Assembly (NCBI RefSeq): GCF_016653315.1
Contig: NZ_NHSH01000076.1
Span: 79,745-143,744, forward strand
DNA: 64,000 nucleotides
DNA from: Halochromatium roseum
GTDB lineage: Bacteria > Pseudomonadota > Gammaproteobacteria > Chromatiales > Chromatiaceae
Direction of reading: 5' to 3'
This document shows positions 15,834 through 24,690 of this stretch, piece by piece. Made by a program: the position numbers and the translations under genes. Below the pieces are notes generated by a model. It was not told where the DNA came from. It saw only the letters and a list, made by a program, of their open reading frames with translations, and did not search any database. Positions within the stretch are counted from its first letter, which is position 1. Each line of letters opens with the position of its first letter.

Positions 15834-16262
15834 TTAAGTTGGCACGCCGAGGATGACCTGCGGTGCCTTAATCACGGCAGTTGCATCGACGCCTTCCGCC
15901 AATCCGAGCACATCGCAGGCGGCATGCGTGATGGTTGCATGAACGCTGTCGCCGGATGCCAGGCTGATGCAAACCTCAGCGTGGATCGGCCCTTTTTCCA
16001 AGGCCGTTACCTTGCCTTTGAGGCTGTTTCGTGCCGAGAGGCGAATGCCCGCATCGTCGGTCATCACGAGCACGGACGAGGCTTTGATCAGCGCGATGAC
16101 ATCCGATCCAGCCTTTAGATTGAGTGACTTGACGCTCTCGTTGGTGACGATGGCAACGATCTGCTCGCCACCGGTCAGTGTCACCAAGACCTCCGCGTTA
16201 ACGGCACCCAAGGTGACCTCTGCCACCTTGCCGCGGAACTGATTACGGGCGCTGATCTTCAT
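15834..16262 (-). CDS. Di-mop molybdopterin/oxyanion-binding protein (molbindin)
   Basis: The 142-residue protein is two tandem mop/TOBE domains: SARNQFRGKVAEV (residues 4-16) and SARNSLKGKVTAL (76-88) start each repeat, and each ends in IALIKAS/TAVIKAP. Such cytoplasmic molbindins assemble into rings that store or buffer molybdate or tungstate. The ATG is supported by GAGGA, 8 bp upstream. It is divergent from modA across 250 bp (16263-16512); I looked there for a second ModE box or Moco riboswitch and could not support either. Confidence 0.92.
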   Translation of the reverse strand: MKISARNQFRGKVAEVTLGAVNAEVLVTLTGGEQIVAIVTNESVKSLNLKAGSDVIALIKASSVLVMTDDAGIRLSARNSLKGKVTALEKGPIHAEVCISLASGDSVHATITHAACDVLGLAEGVDATAVIKAPQVILGVPT

Positions 16263-16512
16263 GCTGTTTCCTCATCAAAGTGTCGGTCTTCGGTTGCGGC
16301 GCACCTGTCGTGCTTTGCTAGCGCATCGAGCGATGAGCGCTCGCCTTGGCAGATGGGTGCGACAGAAACTCGGCATGCATACTGCATACCAGATCAGGAG
16401 CTGCCTGGCGTTGTTTGTTTGACTATATTACGATCTCGCCACCCTTGTAAGCTCTGCAGGATCTAGCGCCGGTGGCAGTTTCCTTCCTTAACTCGATTCA
16501 GGAGTCCGTCTG

Positions 16513-17265
16513 ATGCAACCGATTCGCCCCGTTCTCTTCGCTGTGAGCCTGCTGGCGAGTGGCAGTGTGTCTGCCGCAGAGGTCCAGATTGCGGTGGCGG
16601 GCAATTTCACCGCGCCGATGAAGGCGATCATCGCCAGCTTCGAGCAAGATAGCGGCCATACCGTTAAGGCCTCCTTCGGCTCGACCGGTAAGCTCTATGC
16701 CCAGATCAAAAATGGCGCTCCCTTTGAGGCCCTGCTCGCAGCGGATCAGGAGCGTCCGCAACTGCTCGAGGAGCAAGGACTGGGCGTACCCGGCTCGCGC
16801 TATACCTATTCCATCGGCGCGCTGGTGCTCTGGTCCGCTGACGCCAACAAGGTCGAGGATGGTGCGGCGCTGTTGAAGTCCGGCGACTTCAACAAGCTGT
16901 CGATCGCCAACCCGAAGCTGGCGCCCTATGGCGAGGCCTCCATCGAAACCCTAGAAGCACTTGGCCTGAAGGCCGACGTCGAGCCTAAGCTGGTGATGGG
17001 CGAGAACATCGCCCAAACCTATCAGTTCGTTGACACGGGTAACGCCGATATTGGCTTCGTCGCTCTGTCGCAGGTCATGAGGGACGGCGAGATCGTCAAA
17101 GGCTCGGGCTGGATTGTGCCCAGCGAGATGCACGCGCCGATCAGCCAGGATGCGTTGATTTTGAACAGCGGCCAGGACAACCCGGCGGTGACGGAGCTGT
17201 TCGCCTATCTCAAGGGCGAGAAGGCAGAGGCGATCATCCACGACTTCGGCTACGAGACCGAGTGA
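16513..17265 (+). CDS. modA: ModA, periplasmic molybdate-binding protein
   Basis: The 250-residue substrate-binding protein of the molybdate ABC importer has signal peptide 1-21 (cleavage VSA/AEV), then VAGNFTAPMKAI and FGSTGKLYAQI, whose Ser/Thr and backbone NH groups hold the oxyanion in the family, and a FVDTGNADIGFVALSQV segment near 173. The ATG has AGGAG at 7 bp. The gene's TGA overlaps a GTG that opens a 35-codon frame running into modB. Confidence 0.95.
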   Translation: MQPIRPVLFAVSLLASGSVSAAEVQIAVAGNFTAPMKAIIASFEQDSGHTVKASFGSTGKLYAQIKNGAPFEALLAADQERPQLLEEQGLGVPGSRYTYSIGALVLWSADANKVEDGAALLKSGDFNKLSIANPKLAPYGEASIETLEALGLKADVEPKLVMGENIAQTYQFVDTGNADIGFVALSQVMRDGEIVKGSGWIVPSEMHAPISQDALILNSGQDNPAVTELFAYLKGEKAEAIIHDFGYETE

Positions 17266-17369
17266 CAGACAGCGTCGCGGTGCCGGCCCTGCTCGGCATC
17301 CTGTTGCTGATCTCCGCGATCAACGTCTTTCAACATGCCATCAAGGATTCCGCCCATGTGGCTCACTGA
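17262..17369 (+). CDS. Possible small membrane protein between modA and modB
   Basis: A 35-residue frame starts with a GTG that overlaps the modA stop (GTGA) and ends 14 bp inside modB. It encodes a hydrophobic stretch [17 protein letters not shown] flanked by a polar N-terminus (TDS) and a charged tail ([11 protein letters not shown]), as in single-pass microproteins. No Shine-Dalgarno sequence is visible, so it would depend on translational coupling to modA. Comparison with related genomes would decide whether it is real. Confidence 0.4.
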   Translation: MTDSVAVPALLGILLLISAINVFQHAIKDSAHVAH

Positions 17370-18033
17370 AACCGATCTCGAGGCCATCTGGCTGACGCTG
17401 CGATTGGCGGCGGTCACCACCCTGATTCTGTTCGTGGTTGGTACGCCCGTCGCTTGGTGGCTGGCGCGCACCCGTTCGCGCTGGAAAGGACCGATTGGCG
17501 CCGTGGTCGCGTTGCCGCTGGTGTTACCGCCCTCGGTGCTGGGCTTTTATCTCTTGGTCGCCATGGGTCCAAACGGACCGGTGGGGCAGCTGACCCAAAC
17601 GCTTGGTATCGGACTCTTGCCCTTTACCTTCTGGGGACTGGTGGTGGCCTCGGTGTTCTACTCCTTCCCCTTCATGGTACAGCCGGTGCAAAACGCCTTC
17701 GAGGGGATTGGTGATCGTCCACTGGAGGCCGCGGCGACGCTGCGTGCCTCACCGCTAGATCGTTTCTTCAGCGTCGCGCTGCCGCTCGCGCTGCCGGGAT
17801 TCGTCACCGCCGGCATTCTCACCTTTGCGCACACCGTCGGTGAGTTTGGCGTGGTGCTGATGATCGGCGGCAACATCCCAGGGGTAACCCGTGTCGCCTC
17901 GGTACAGATCTACGACTATGTGGAGGCGCTGGAATACGGCAACGCCCACCGGCTAGCGGCGGTCATGTTGGTGTTCTCCTTTCTGGTGCTGCTGGCGCTG
18001 TATGTCTGGAATCCGGGGGCGAAGAAGCGATGA
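17356..18033 (+). CDS. modB: ModB, molybdate ABC transporter permease
   Basis: The 225-residue inner-membrane permease has about five helices. The ATPase-coupling EAA loop reads [25 protein letters not shown]. Other ModB signatures are [15 protein letters not shown] near 47 and [17 protein letters not shown] near 158. An earlier in-frame ATG exists at 17335, but AAGGA with 8 bp spacing and the family start [15 protein letters not shown] favour 17356. It overlaps modC by 4 bp (ATGA). Confidence 0.95.
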   Translation: MWLTETDLEAIWLTLRLAAVTTLILFVVGTPVAWWLARTRSRWKGPIGAVVALPLVLPPSVLGFYLLVAMGPNGPVGQLTQTLGIGLLPFTFWGLVVASVFYSFPFMVQPVQNAFEGIGDRPLEAAATLRASPLDRFFSVALPLALPGFVTAGILTFAHTVGEFGVVLMIGGNIPGVTRVASVQIYDYVEALEYGNAHRLAAVMLVFSFLVLLALYVWNPGAKKR

Positions 18034-19259
18034 ACGAGACGCAAGCGAACACCAATACCGCCGCAGCGGCAGCCGCAGCGGCTGGTGCCGAAACCGGCAT
18101 GCGGTCGCAGATCGAGGCCCGTTTCCGGGTCGCCTGGCCGGGCTTCACGCTGGATGTGGACGAACGGCTACCAGCGCGTGGCGTCACCGCCCTGTTCGGC
18201 CATTCCGGCTCCGGCAAGACCACCTTGCTGCGCTGCATTGCCGGCCTAGAGCATGCCGCAGTCGGCCGGCTCAGCTTCAAGGGTTCGGTCTGGCAGGATG
18301 CCAAGACCTGGGTGCCGACCCATCGGCGGCCCATTGGCTACGTGTTCCAGGAGGCGAGCCTGTTTCCGCATTTGACGGTGCTCGGAAACCTGCGCTACGG
18401 ACAACGGCGCAGTCGCGGGGGCAGTGCGAGCAACAGTCTTGGCAAGCCCACCTTGGCCATCACTGAAAGCAGCGCTGACACTGATACTGATACTGACACT
18501 GACTCAGTCACAGATCGCTTCAGTCTGGAACAGGCGATTGCGCTGCTCGGCATCGGTCATCTGCTACAGCGCAAACCGGCCGCGCTCTCTGGCGGCGAGC
18601 GTCAGCGCGTCGGCATCGCACGAGCGCTGGCGGTGAATCCGCGGCTGCTGTTGATGGATGAGCCGCTGGCGGCACTGGATCTCAAGCGCAAGCAGGAGAT
18701 CTTGCCCTATCTAGAGCGCTTGCACGACGAGCTTGAGATCCCGGTGCTCTATGTCAGCCATTCCCCCGACGAGGTTGCGCGGCTGGCCGATCACATCCTG
18801 GTGATGGACGAGGGTCGCGTGCTGGCGAGCGGGCCCCTCAACGAGACCCTCTCCCGGCTCGATCTGCCGATTCGCCTTGGTGAGGATGCCGGTGTGGTGC
18901 TCGATGGCCAGGTTGCCGAGCGCGATGAGCAATGGCATCTGCTGCGCGTTGCCTGCTGCGGCGCCAGCCTGTGGACCCGCGATAGCGGTGCCGAGATCGG
19001 CGCCCATGTGCGGCTGCGCATCCTCGCTCGCGATGTCAGCATCACCCGTGATCCGGGCCATGCGAGCAGTATCCAAAACACGCTGCCAGCGACGATTCTG
19101 TCGCTGGGCGACGACAGTCATCCAGCGCTGCTGCTGGTCAAGCTCGAGATCAGCGGCTCGCCGGTGTTGGCGCGCGTCACCCGGCGCTCGGCCGACCAGC
19201 TCGACTTGGCACCTAGGCAATTGGTCTATGCGCAGATCAAGGCTGTGGCGCTACTCTGA
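18030..19259 (+). CDS. modC: ModC, molybdate ABC transporter ATPase
   Basis: The 409-residue ATPase of ModABC has Walker A GHSGSGKT (57-64), signature [15 protein letters not shown] from 186, Walker B RLLLMDEP (205-212), switch His244, and a C-terminal TOBE/mop domain (about 300-405). Two low-complexity additions are unusual: an eight-alanine run near the N-terminus, and an insertion at about 128-160 between the Q-loop region (YVFQEAS) and the signature, containing (Asp-Thr)n. It ends the modA-modB-modC operon. Confidence 0.95.
   Translation: MNETQANTNTAAAAAAAAGAETGMRSQIEARFRVAWPGFTLDVDERLPARGVTALFGHSGSGKTTLLRCIAGLEHAAVGRLSFKGSVWQDAKTWVPTHRRPIGYVFQEASLFPHLTVLGNLRYGQRRSRGGSASNSLGKPTLAITESSADTDTDTDTDSVTDRFSLEQAIALLGIGHLLQRKPAALSGGERQRVGIARALAVNPRLLLMDEPLAALDLKRKQEILPYLERLHDELEIPVLYVSHSPDEVARLADHILVMDEGRVLASGPLNETLSRLDLPIRLGEDAGVVLDGQVAERDEQWHLLRVACCGASLWTRDSGAEIGAHVRLRILARDVSITRDPGHASSIQNTLPATILSLGDDSHPALLLVKLEISGSPVLARVTRRSADQLDLAPRQLVYAQIKAVALL
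18477..18506 (+). repeat. In-frame hexanucleotide repeat within modC
   Basis: Four GAYACT units plus GACTCA encode alternating Asp-Thr inside the modC insertion. The period of 6 keeps the frame. Confidence 0.85.
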
Positions 19260-19405
19260 GCGCGGGCTGTTCTTGCCATCGGCGTTGCGCAAGCATCCAT
19301 TCAGCTGCTGCGCGACAGGGCAGCAGCGAAGCCTTACTACTTGACAGCTGGTCTCTGGTACTGGAGAAAGGTCTGCTTTCTCTTACTGAACGAGGCCGAA
19401 CACGC

Positions 19406-19912
19406 ATGCATTGGCTGCAGATGCAGAGTTGGTCGCCGTATGTCGTCGGCGCTGCCATGGGTGTGCTGAGCTGGTTTACCTTCTTGCTGTCAGACAAGTA
19501 CCTGAGCTGTTCGACCACTTACGCCCGTCTCAGCGGCATGGTGGAGCGTCGCCTGCGCGGGTCGGTGGTCGAGCAGAAGGCGTTCTATCGCAAGACGCCG
19601 CTGATCGTCGATTGGCAGTTCATGTTCGTGATCGGCATCTTCATCGGCGCCTTTCTCTCCGCCTTTCTGTCCGATTCGCTGCACCTGGAGATGGTGCCTG
19701 AACTCTGGCGCCAGCACTTCGGCGACACGCCGGTACTGCGGTTTCTGGTCGCCTTCGCCGGCGGTGTGCTAATGGGCATCGGCTCGCGCTGGGCCGATGG
19801 CTGCACCAGCGGTCATGCCATCAGCGGCGCGCTGCAGCTGGCGATCAGCAGCTGGATTGCGGTGGTCTTTCTGTTTGCGTCTGGCGTGATCGTCGCTCAG
19901 CTCATGTACTGA
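19406..19912 (+). CDS. YeeE/YedE family sulfur-transport half protein
   Basis: This 168-residue membrane protein of the YeeE/YedE (TsuA-like) family has about five helices. The family cysteine motifs are present: LSCSTTYARLSG near 33 and GSRWADGCTSGHAISG near 130. Full-length TsuA imports thiosulfate through a Cys relay; here the fold is split over two genes, this one and 20096-20653. The pairing suits a sulfur oxidiser. A 13-bp repeat array begins at its stop codon. Confidence 0.88.
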   Translation: MHWLQMQSWSPYVVGAAMGVLSWFTFLLSDKYLSCSTTYARLSGMVERRLRGSVVEQKAFYRKTPLIVDWQFMFVIGIFIGAFLSAFLSDSLHLEMVPELWRQHFGDTPVLRFLVAFAGGVLMGIGSRWADGCTSGHAISGALQLAISSWIAVVFLFASGVIVAQLMY

Positions 19913-19988
19913 GCGCATCGATCGAGCGCATCGATCGAGCGCATGGATTAAGCGCATGAATCGAGCGCATGATTTGCGCGTATGGATT
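19911..19988. repeat. 13-bp tandem repeat x6
   Basis: Six 13-bp units related to GAGCGCATCGATC: two identical, then four progressively diverged (cores GCGCATGGATT, GCGCATGAATC, GCGCATGATTT, GCGTATGGATT). The array overlaps the last two bases of the YeeE stop codon and fills half the gap to the second YeeE/YedE gene. Confidence 0.9.
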
Positions 19989-20095
19989 GCGCCCGGCTTG
20001 GGCGCCGCTGAGTCCGCTGATCGCACATCCACCTGAATCAACCGGCCCAACCGGCCATGAGCTGCCTGCGGCGCGTGGCAGCAGAGACCGATCCC

Positions 20096-20653
20096 ATGCT
20101 CGATAGACTGCATCAACATCGTCGGCTTCAACTTCTGCTCGGGCTGCTCATGGGGGTGCTGTTCGGCATCCTGTTGCAGAAGGGTGGCCTGACCCACTAC
20201 GACGTCGTGCTTGGGCAGCTGCTGTTCCGCGACTGGACGGTGGTCAAGATCATGCTCTCGGCCATCATCGTTGGCGCCATCGGGATCTTTCTACTGAGGT
20301 CCTTCGGCCATGTTCGGTTGCAGCCGAAACCGGCCTCACTTGGCGGGTCGGCGATCGGCGGCATCATCTTCGGTGCTGGGCTGGCCACCCTCGGCTATTG
20401 CCCGGGAACGGTCACCGGCGCGATGGGGCAGGGCTCTTATGATGCGCTCACCGGCGGCTTTTTCGGCATCTTGGTGGGGGCTGGCCTTTTCGCTCACTTC
20501 TATCCCTGGCTGGACAAGCACATCCTGAACAAAGGCCGGATTCAGGCTCAGACCTTTCCCGAGCTTTGGGGCGTCTCGCCCTGGACGCTGGTCTTGCCGA
20601 TGGTCTTGGTGATGGCGCTGCTGTTGTGGTTCATCGAGCGTTTCAGCGGTTAG
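20096..20653 (+). CDS. YeeE/YedE family sulfur-transport half protein (second half)
   Basis: The 185-residue membrane protein is the partner half of the split YeeE/YedE transporter. GLATLGYCPGTVTGAMGQGSYDALTGGFFGILVG (about 97-130) carries the conserved Cys and the glycine-rich helix. The ATG at 20096 is preferred because membrane-like family sequence follows MLDRLHQHRR; an upstream ATG at 20057 exists. It is probably co-transcribed with 19406-19912, across 183 bp that include the 13-bp array. Confidence 0.85.
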   Translation: MLDRLHQHRRLQLLLGLLMGVLFGILLQKGGLTHYDVVLGQLLFRDWTVVKIMLSAIIVGAIGIFLLRSFGHVRLQPKPASLGGSAIGGIIFGAGLATLGYCPGTVTGAMGQGSYDALTGGFFGILVGAGLFAHFYPWLDKHILNKGRIQAQTFPELWGVSPWTLVLPMVLVMALLLWFIERFSG

Positions 20654-20721
20654 CTGCGATTGCACGACAGACCTGTTCCAAGCCACAGGAGCCCGATGGA
20701 TCTGCGATTCAAACGCTCTTT

Positions 20722-20776
20722 TTAACGCGAAGCTCGCGCGATTCATTTTCAGGGGTGGCGCTATGCGCGTTAGGTC
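20722..20776 (+). repeat. Dispersed repeat, copy A
   Basis: TTAACG-N-GAA-N-CTC-N, then CGCGATTCATTTTC, GG-N-GTGGCGC and finally GCGTTAGGTC. The same string of blocks recurs at 61666-61725 in the same orientation. Both copies lie at gene ends. This one covers the stop codon of the convergent Nramp-like gene. Confidence 0.8.
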
Positions 20777-22031
20777 AATCGAGCAGAAACTCCGCATAGA
20801 TGAAGCCAGCGGTCATGCCAAGGAAGAACAGGATGCCGACCCAGCTCAACAGCTTCAGGATCGGCCCCGGCCGATGCTCTGGCGGGACATTGTCGCCACT
20901 CATGACCAGAAAATTGATCACCGCCAAGATCGGCGAGGTGGCGAAGGAAATGATGGCGGCGAAGCCAAGCAGTTGCAGCAGGTTCTGCACATAGCCGAGC
21001 ACGATGGCCGAGGCGCCGATCACCGCAATCAAGATCCAGGCCTGATGCACGCGCGTGAAGGCCGGCAGCAGCTTCGGCGCGAGCAGCGTGGTACAGGCCG
21101 CGAGCGCTCGCGGATAGCCATCGACACAGGTCAGCGAGGTGCTGAGCATGGTGACGAAGGCCGCAAATAGGATCAGCCCATAGGACCAGGCGCCGATGTT
21201 GCGCGAATACAGCTCGATCAACTGGTTCGAGAACGCGATCCCGCTCGGCGAAAAGTGCTCACCGCTGCCATACATGACCAGCGCGCCGAGCGCGAGGAAG
21301 ACCACTGCCAAGGCGACGGCCATGAAGTAGCCGAGATGGAAATCGATCAGGGTCTCGCCAACGGTGGCCCGGTGCCCGGTCTGGCGCTCGCGCGAGAACA
21401 TCCACAGCGAAGACCAGGCCGACAGATCCAAGGGCGCTGGCATCCAGCCCATCAACATGATCAGAAAGCCGAATGAGGCCCAGGTCCAGGGTGAAGGCGG
21501 CTCAAACCCAGGCTGCATGACCGGTCCTTCTCCGATCGCGAGCAAGAGCGCTGCCAAGGTCGAGACGGTCAGCACCACCACGACCAGCTTCGCCATCCCA
21601 TCGAGCAGTCGGTAATGGCCAAGGAAGATGAACACCGCGCAGCCGATCATGATCAGCACCGTCAACTGCGGTAGCGGCAACGCCTCGAGCCCAAAGCCGG
21701 CGAGCAAGGCCGCGCTCAGCATCGATACTCCGGCGATATTGATGATGCCGGTGAGGATGTTGATCGCCAGGAAGATGTAGACGAACAAGTTACCCTTGCG
21801 CTGATAGCCGGCGAGCAAGGATTCGCCAGTGGCCGCCGTGTATTTCTGTCCGTACAGGAAAAACGGGTATTTGAAGAGATTGGCGAGCAACACCAGCCCA
21901 ACCAACTGCCAGCCGAACTCAGCGCCGGCTCGGGTTGACCAGACCAGGTGCGAGCCACCGATGGCCGCGCAGGCCACCAAGAGCCCGGGGCCGAGCGCCT
22001 TCATCAACGATGCGCGAGAGATTTGATTCAT
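20775..22031 (-). CDS. Non-canonical Nramp-family metal-ion transporter
   Basis: The 418-residue protein has about eleven helices and resembles Nramp (MntH) transporters in overall sequence. The metal-site motifs differ: the TM1 DPGN motif is replaced by AAIGGSHLVWST, and the TM6 region reads GWMPAPLDLSAW, keeping the MP but not the usual MPH. The substrate may therefore not be Mn2+/Fe2+; Mg2+-type Nramp relatives also lack the canonical motif. The ATG at 22031 is preferred; the frame extends to a TTG at 22088 without supporting sequence. No ribosome-binding site is clear at either start. Confidence 0.75.
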   Translation of the reverse strand: MNQISRASLMKALGPGLLVACAAIGGSHLVWSTRAGAEFGWQLVGLVLLANLFKYPFFLYGQKYTAATGESLLAGYQRKGNLFVYIFLAINILTGIINIAGVSMLSAALLAGFGLEALPLPQLTVLIMIGCAVFIFLGHYRLLDGMAKLVVVVLTVSTLAALLLAIGEGPVMQPGFEPPSPWTWASFGFLIMLMGWMPAPLDLSAWSSLWMFSRERQTGHRATVGETLIDFHLGYFMAVALAVVFLALGALVMYGSGEHFSPSGIAFSNQLIELYSRNIGAWSYGLILFAAFVTMLSTSLTCVDGYPRALAACTTLLAPKLLPAFTRVHQAWILIAVIGASAIVLGYVQNLLQLLGFAAIISFATSPILAVINFLVMSGDNVPPEHRPGPILKLLSWVGILFFLGMTAGFIYAEFLLD

Positions 22032-22100
22032 GGGGTGAGGCGAATGTCGAGGTGCATCTGCATTTTCAAGACTGAGGCCATTCGACAACGGGTGCTTGGC

Positions 22101-23033
22101 TCAACGTAAGGCAAAGGCAACCGGCACCGTGATGGTCAGGCTGGAGCGGCCGAGGCTAGAGGGGATGCGTGGCATTGGAGAGGCGCGCTCGAGCATGGCT
22201 TGAACCTCTTGGTCGAGCAGTTCGTGGCCTGAGCTTTGGACGATCCGTTTCGACACCACCCGACCGCTGCGAGTGATGGTGAAGGTTACTTTCACCGTGC
22301 CTTCTTGGCGTAGCCGTCGCGCTTGTGCGGGGTAGCGCTTGTGACGCGTGAGCCAGGTTGCGAGACGCCCGTAGTAATTGCTGGCGCTGGCCTGACCATC
22401 ATTGCCACTGCCCGAGCCGTCGCTACCGCCCTGGCCATGACCGGTCGCCCCAGCCCCTGACGGCTCACCATTGCCGTCGCCTGAAACAGAGCGCGCGCGA
22501 GCCGCGGCGTTGGCAGGGCGCTCTGGATTCGCCTTCGTTGCAGCGATGCTGGGCCTGTCTTGGGTGACCTTTGGTTTCTGATCGGGCTTGACGCGTCGAG
22601 GCGCTGACAGGCTAGCTGATTCTGGTGTTGGCTGCGGATCGGCCTGTGGCTTTGGTTCTGGTGTGGGCTCTGGCTCTGGCAGGGGCTTGGCGGCGACGGT
22701 CTCGACCGTTGCCACCGGCGGCAAGACAGCCTCTTGCTCGTGCGCACGCTCGGCGTCGATGGCCAGCTGCGTCTGATCCTCAGATGCCGCTGCCATCGGG
22801 CTGGCAGCAGGCGCGGGGCTGGCAACCGGCTGCAGCACAGCCGAGCCAGGCGGCGAGCCATCTCCACCGGCGCCCGCTGCCGCCGAGAGGCCGCCGTCAC
22901 CAAGCTCGATGGTGATGCCCGCTGGCACGATCGGGGGCGGCGTTGACAGCTGTACCAGCGCGAGCGCCAACGCGGCATGCGTCAGGCTAGCAATCAGTAA
23001 GGCGATGAGCCAATGGCGAGGGGTGATCTCCAC
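22101..23033 (-). CDS. tonB: TonB-type energy transducer
   Basis: The 310-residue protein has an N-terminal membrane anchor (about 8-28), a long Pro/Glu/Lys-rich periplasm-spanning region (about 110-200, with PEPEPTPEPKP), a Gly/Ser-rich spacer, and a C-terminal TonB domain (about 215-310: YYGRLATWLTRHKRYP, GTVKVTFTITRSGRVV). With ExbB and ExbD it transmits proton-motive force to outer-membrane receptors. It is last in the 25340-to-22101 operon, 12 bp after exbD. No TonB-dependent receptor gene is in the window. Confidence 0.9.
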   Translation of the reverse strand: MEITPRHWLIALLIASLTHAALALALVQLSTPPPIVPAGITIELGDGGLSAAAGAGGDGSPPGSAVLQPVASPAPAASPMAAASEDQTQLAIDAERAHEQEAVLPPVATVETVAAKPLPEPEPTPEPKPQADPQPTPESASLSAPRRVKPDQKPKVTQDRPSIAATKANPERPANAAARARSVSGDGNGEPSGAGATGHGQGGSDGSGSGNDGQASASNYYGRLATWLTRHKRYPAQARRLRQEGTVKVTFTITRSGRVVSKRIVQSSGHELLDQEVQAMLERASPMPRIPSSLGRSSLTITVPVAFALR

Positions 23034-23045
23034 AGCGGTGGTGTC

Positions 23046-23489
23046 TTATGTGTCTGAGCCGGACGCTTGTTGCGCGAGGAGCTGCAGGCGCTCAACGCCG
23101 AGCGCGCGCAACTGCTCGAGCAGCTGGCGCAGTTGACCTTGGGTGACCGCGGCATCGGCCTTCAGGGTGATGCCAAGGCGATTGGCGTCGCCGTCATCCT
23201 GAGCCGCACGTATGGATGCCAACCGCGTCGCAAGCCGGTCATTGAGCTGCGCTGGTGCGACAAGCTCTCCGTCTAGCGCAACGCGCCCCTGGGCATCCAT
23301 CAGCAGCAGGATGCGCTCAGGCTCTGACAATCGACCCTGTTGCGAGCTTGGCGGATCAACCAGCAGTGCCTCTGGGGGGCTGATCTGCCCGGCAATCATG
23401 AAAAAGATCAGCATCAGAAAAACGACGTTGATCAACGGGATCAGGGCATCGTCGGTGTTGGCTCGCTGCCGGGGGACGGTGAATCGCAT
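23046..23489 (-). CDS. exbD: ExbD/TolR biopolymer transport protein (copy 2)
   Basis: The 147-residue ExbD-family protein has one membrane helix (about 14-35: LIPLINVVFLMLIFFMIAG) and a periplasmic domain. The family Asp in the helix is replaced by Asn (LINVVF where relatives read LxDVxF). The other ExbD copy keeps LIDVVF, so this paralogue may be the non-protonated partner. It lies 69 bp after the first exbD. Confidence 0.9.
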   Translation of the reverse strand: MRFTVPRQRANTDDALIPLINVVFLMLIFFMIAGQISPPEALLVDPPSSQQGRLSEPERILLLMDAQGRVALDGELVAPAQLNDRLATRLASIRAAQDDGDANRLGITLKADAAVTQGQLRQLLEQLRALGVERLQLLAQQASGSDT

Positions 23490-23558
23490 GGTGTCTGTTG
23501 GGTTTGGGCAGGTCGGAAACAGTGGGTCGATGGCAGCGGTGGCGAGCCGTCATACACC

Positions 23559-23948
23559 TTAGCGCAGTCGCAACACCGGTATACCGGCAGCAGTGAGCTG
23601 ATCGAAGACCTGCAAGGTCATTTGCAAGGACACGGCATCGTCCGGTTGCACCCAGACCCCCAGATCCGGCGCTTGCTGCAGTCGGGCGCGCAGCCGATCG
23701 GTCAGCGCCTCGGTCTCGACCGGCTCGCCATTGAGGTCGAGACCGCCATTGGCCTGAATCCGCAGCAGCAAGGCCGGTTGGCTGTCGGCGCTGGCGATCT
23801 GGGTATTGGGGGCATCGAGTGCAACCGCATTCAGCCGCGTCAGACTCGATGCGAGCATAAAGAACAGCAGCAGGATGAAGACCACATCGATCAGCGGCGT
23901 CAAGCTGATCAGGCGGCGCCGTGGCCGGAGCGGGGGCTCAAACTGCAT
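23559..23948 (-). CDS. exbD: ExbD/TolR biopolymer transport protein (copy 1)
   Basis: The 129-residue protein has a single helix, SLTPLIDVVFILLLFFML (about 15-33), holding the conserved proton-carrying Asp, then a periplasmic ExbD domain ending in a QVFDQLTAAGIPVLRLR-like tail. It overlaps the exbB 3' end by 11 bp, which indicates translational coupling. Confidence 0.92.
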   Translation of the reverse strand: MQFEPPLRPRRRLISLTPLIDVVFILLLFFMLASSLTRLNAVALDAPNTQIASADSQPALLLRIQANGGLDLNGEPVETEALTDRLRARLQQAPDLGVWVQPDDAVSLQMTLQVFDQLTAAGIPVLRLR

Positions 23949-24690
23949 CGGTCGCCGGCACCGAGCTGCTGTTATCGTTACCGCTGACCGAGGGCTTGCC
24001 GCTGTCCATCGCGCGCCTGCCCTTTACTGACAGGGCGATCGATTCAGGGCTCAGGTCGCGTGTGAGCACCCGCGTCACCGCATCCTCCATCTGATGACCA
24101 CAGCGCTCGACGCGTCGTTCCAGCCAGCTGTGCACCAGGACGACCGGAATGGCGACACTGAGGCCAGCGGCGGTGGTGAGCAGGGCCTGCCAGATGCCGC
24201 CCGAGAGGATGGCCGGGTCGACCTGGCTGCCAGCCAGCTCCAGCTGTCGGAAGGCCTCGATCATGCCCAGCACGGTGCCAAGCAGGCCCAGCAGCGGGCT
24301 GAGCGCGGCAATCACCTCAAGGGCGCGGAGCCATGCGCGCAGCTGCTCCAATTTGGCGCTGGCGAACCGAGTCAACTCTTCCCGCAACAGCCCGAGATCA
24401 ACAGCAGGCATCGCCAGCCCCTGCAAGGTCCGCGCGAGCAGTTGCGCGGTCGGCTGGGGACTGCCCTGAAGCACCGCGAGGGCCTGTTGCGGATCCTGTT
24501 GGTACCAGTAGCGCAGTGCCTGCTCAGTCGGATCGCTCGCATTGAGCTTGAGGCGCGAGAACTGCCATAGCTTCACCAAGATGATGGCCAGCGCTGCGAT
24601 GGAGAGCAACGCCAGTATCCAGAGCACGGGTCCGCCTTGGCCAAAGCTCTCGGCAAAGGCACCGGATGCGGCTGAGGAGCTGGTACTCAT
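23938..24690 (-). CDS. exbB: ExbB/TolQ/MotA proton channel family protein
   Basis: The 250-residue protein has three membrane helices. The diagnostic block is LEVIAALSPLLGLLGTVLGMIEAF (about 125-148), followed by a helix near 160-190 (GGIWQALLTTAAGLSVAIPVVL). It forms the pentameric core around the ExbD dimer. It overlaps the upstream exported-protein gene by 4 bp (24687-24690) and the downstream exbD by 11 bp. Confidence 0.93.
   Translation of the reverse strand: MSTSSSAASGAFAESFGQGGPVLWILALLSIAALAIILVKLWQFSRLKLNASDPTEQALRYWYQQDPQQALAVLQGSPQPTAQLLARTLQGLAMPAVDLGLLREELTRFASAKLEQLRAWLRALEVIAALSPLLGLLGTVLGMIEAFRQLELAGSQVDPAILSGGIWQALLTTAAGLSVAIPVVLVHSWLERRVERCGHQMEDAVTRVLTRDLSPESIALSVKGRRAMDSGKPSVSGNDNSSSVPATDAV

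Noticed and set aside
16263..16512. Searched the mop-modA gap for a ModE box, promoter and Moco riboswitch
   Set aside because: TTGACT and TATATT occur near 16419-16429, but no properly spaced promoter pair, ModE half-site pair or recognisable riboswitch core was seen.
20722..20776. Integron attC site
   Set aside because: The right end GCGTTAGGTC fits, but the left end does not match the expected RYYYAAC, and no integrase or cassette array is in the window.
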